This document shows positions 63,384 through 64,000 of a stretch of DNA of 64,000 nucleotides, piece by piece; the stretch's first letter is position 1; each line of letters starts with the position of its first letter. Where the stretch lies: assembly GCF_900104065.1 (NCBI RefSeq), contig NZ_FNLC01000002.1, positions 1,098,995-1,162,994 on the forward strand, in the 5' to 3' direction. The position numbers were made by a program, and so were the translations under genes. The notes under the pieces are model-generated. The model saw only the letters and a list, made by a program, of their open reading frames with translations, was not told the DNA's origin and did no database searches. The stretch is from Natronobacterium texcoconense (lineage in GTDB: Archaea > Halobacteriota > Halobacteria > Halobacteriales > Natrialbaceae).

Positions 63384-64000
63384 ATGGCGAAACAGGCCGT
63401 CACTCGTACCTACACTGCTTCCATCAGGAACCAGCAACAGGTGTCTGACGACCTTGACTCGCTCGGGTTCGCCGCCAGTAAACTCTGGAATGTCGGACGG
63501 TGGACAATCAGTCGTGTCTGGGACGAAATCGACTATATCCCTGAACACGACGAACTCACCGCGTACCTCAAGAGCCACGAACGCTATGATGACCTCCATT
63601 CTCAGTCAAGCCAGCGAGTCCTTCAAGAACTCGCTGAGGCGTTTAACGGCTGGTACGGCAAACGACGCAACGGAGATACGAGAGCGAACCCACCCGGCTA
63701 CCGCAAACACGGCGACGACCACCCACGAAGCACGGTCACGTTCAAAGCCGCTGGCTTCAAACTCGACACCCAGTACGACCGCGTTCGACTCTCAAAAGGG
63801 TCGAATCTTAAGGAGTACTGGTCGGACTTCATCCTCTGCGAATACCAAACTCGCCCCGACGTTGACTTCTCCACAGTCGAGAGCGTCCAACAGGTACGAG
63901 CGGTCTGGACAGGTGACGGGTGGGAACTCCACTTCGCGTGCAAAGTCGAGGTCGAAGTGTCCGAAGCACCGGGTGAGAAGACCGTGGGTGTTGACCTCGG
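63384..64000 (+). CDS. tnpB: TnpB-like protein, N-terminal part
   Basis: About 205 residues of a TnpB, reading to the window edge without a stop. SLGFAASKLWNVGRWTISRV, SSQRVLQELAEAFNGWYGKR and PPGYRKHGDDHPRS are characteristic. The last visible residues, VGVDLG, are the start of the first RuvC motif, with its Asp. ATG at 63384 (MAKQAVTRTYTAS). No stop or frameshift is seen in the visible part; intactness of the rest is unknown. Confidence 0.9.
   Translation, partial: MAKQAVTRTYTASIRNQQQVSDDLDSLGFAASKLWNVGRWTISRVWDEIDYIPEHDELTAYLKSHERYDDLHSQSSQRVLQELAEAFNGWYGKRRNGDTRANPPGYRKHGDDHPRSTVTFKAAGFKLDTQYDRVRLSKGSNLKEYWSDFILCEYQTRPDVDFSTVESVQQVRAVWTGDGWELHFACKVEVEVSEAPGEKTVGVDL

Larger units (their letters stand above)
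63261..64000 (+). mobile_element. IS1341-type (tnpB-only) element, left part
   Basis: Begins near a perfect hairpin CCCACGGC-TTTA-GCCGTGGG (63261-63280), the usual left end of this class, and then carries tnpB with no tnpA. The right end is beyond the window. The hairpin differs from that of the 7.4 kb element, so they are different IS types. Confidence 0.7.

Noticed and set aside
1-64000. tRNA or rRNA genes
   Set aside because: I looked for T-loop-like GTTCRANNC words and rRNA-like blocks and found none with matching stems.

Overview
This window is chromosomal DNA of an extremely halophilic archaeon (class Halobacteria, Natrinema/Haloterrigena-like by general impression only). The evidence is the high GC content, strongly acidic predicted proteins, Tat rather than Sec signals (RR motifs followed by a GCLGD lipobox), HTH_10/Bat regulators, C50 carotenoid genes, archaeal CoA and translation factors (aIF1A, aIF2-beta), promoters placing TATA boxes about 25-30 nt before start codons, and many GTG starts. 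I see no tRNA or rRNA gene.

Layout. 1-3.2 kb: a truncated Tat protein, an HTH_10 regulator, a small zinc protein, a MaoC hydratase and pantoate kinase. 3.5-9.3 kb: a giant membrane protein with 13 DUF1508-like repeats, a methyltransferase, and a complete IS200/IS605 element (tnpA, tnpB, hairpin ends). 9.3-11.5 kb: an AI-2E type permease and phosphopantothenate synthetase, which with pantoate kinase makes the archaeal CoA branch. 12-18.7 kb: a phospho-signalling island (zinc-ribbon/FHA protein, vWA protein, Ser/Thr kinase-FHA, PP2C-FHA, convergent membrane zinc-ribbon protein), the most interesting block. 18.8-31.6 kb: tyrS, birA, methyltransferases, an ABC exporter, msrB, several zinc-ribbon microproteins and a Bat-like PAS/GAF regulator.

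31.6-40.2 kb: carotenoid genes (crtB; crtD-lyeJ-cruF) flank a biotin operon (bioB, an uncharacterised oxidoreductase, bioF, bioD). A BirA-type operator overlaps the bioB start and birA lies about 14 kb away, so a local biotin feedback loop is likely. 40.2-52.5 kb: an SDR, a DUF2339 membrane protein, aIF1A, a tandem halocyanin coupled to an unusual His-rich tandem lipoprotein, small regulators, a rhodanese followed by a repeat patch, an amidohydrolase and a THEP1 NTPase. 52.6-58.8 kb: an eight-gene minus-strand run for late cobalamin synthesis and salvage (HAD, cbiB, cobS, cobY, cobT, cobD, cbiZ and one unknown), mostly with overlapping starts and stops. 58.9-64 kb: a Tat lipoprotein, a frameshifted small membrane gene, an M24-fold protein lacking metal ligands, aIF2-beta with a TRAM domain, a DUF5789 protein, a small zinc finger protein and the start of a tnpB-only element cut by the window edge.

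Functions are assigned by reading motifs and recalling families; no searches were run.
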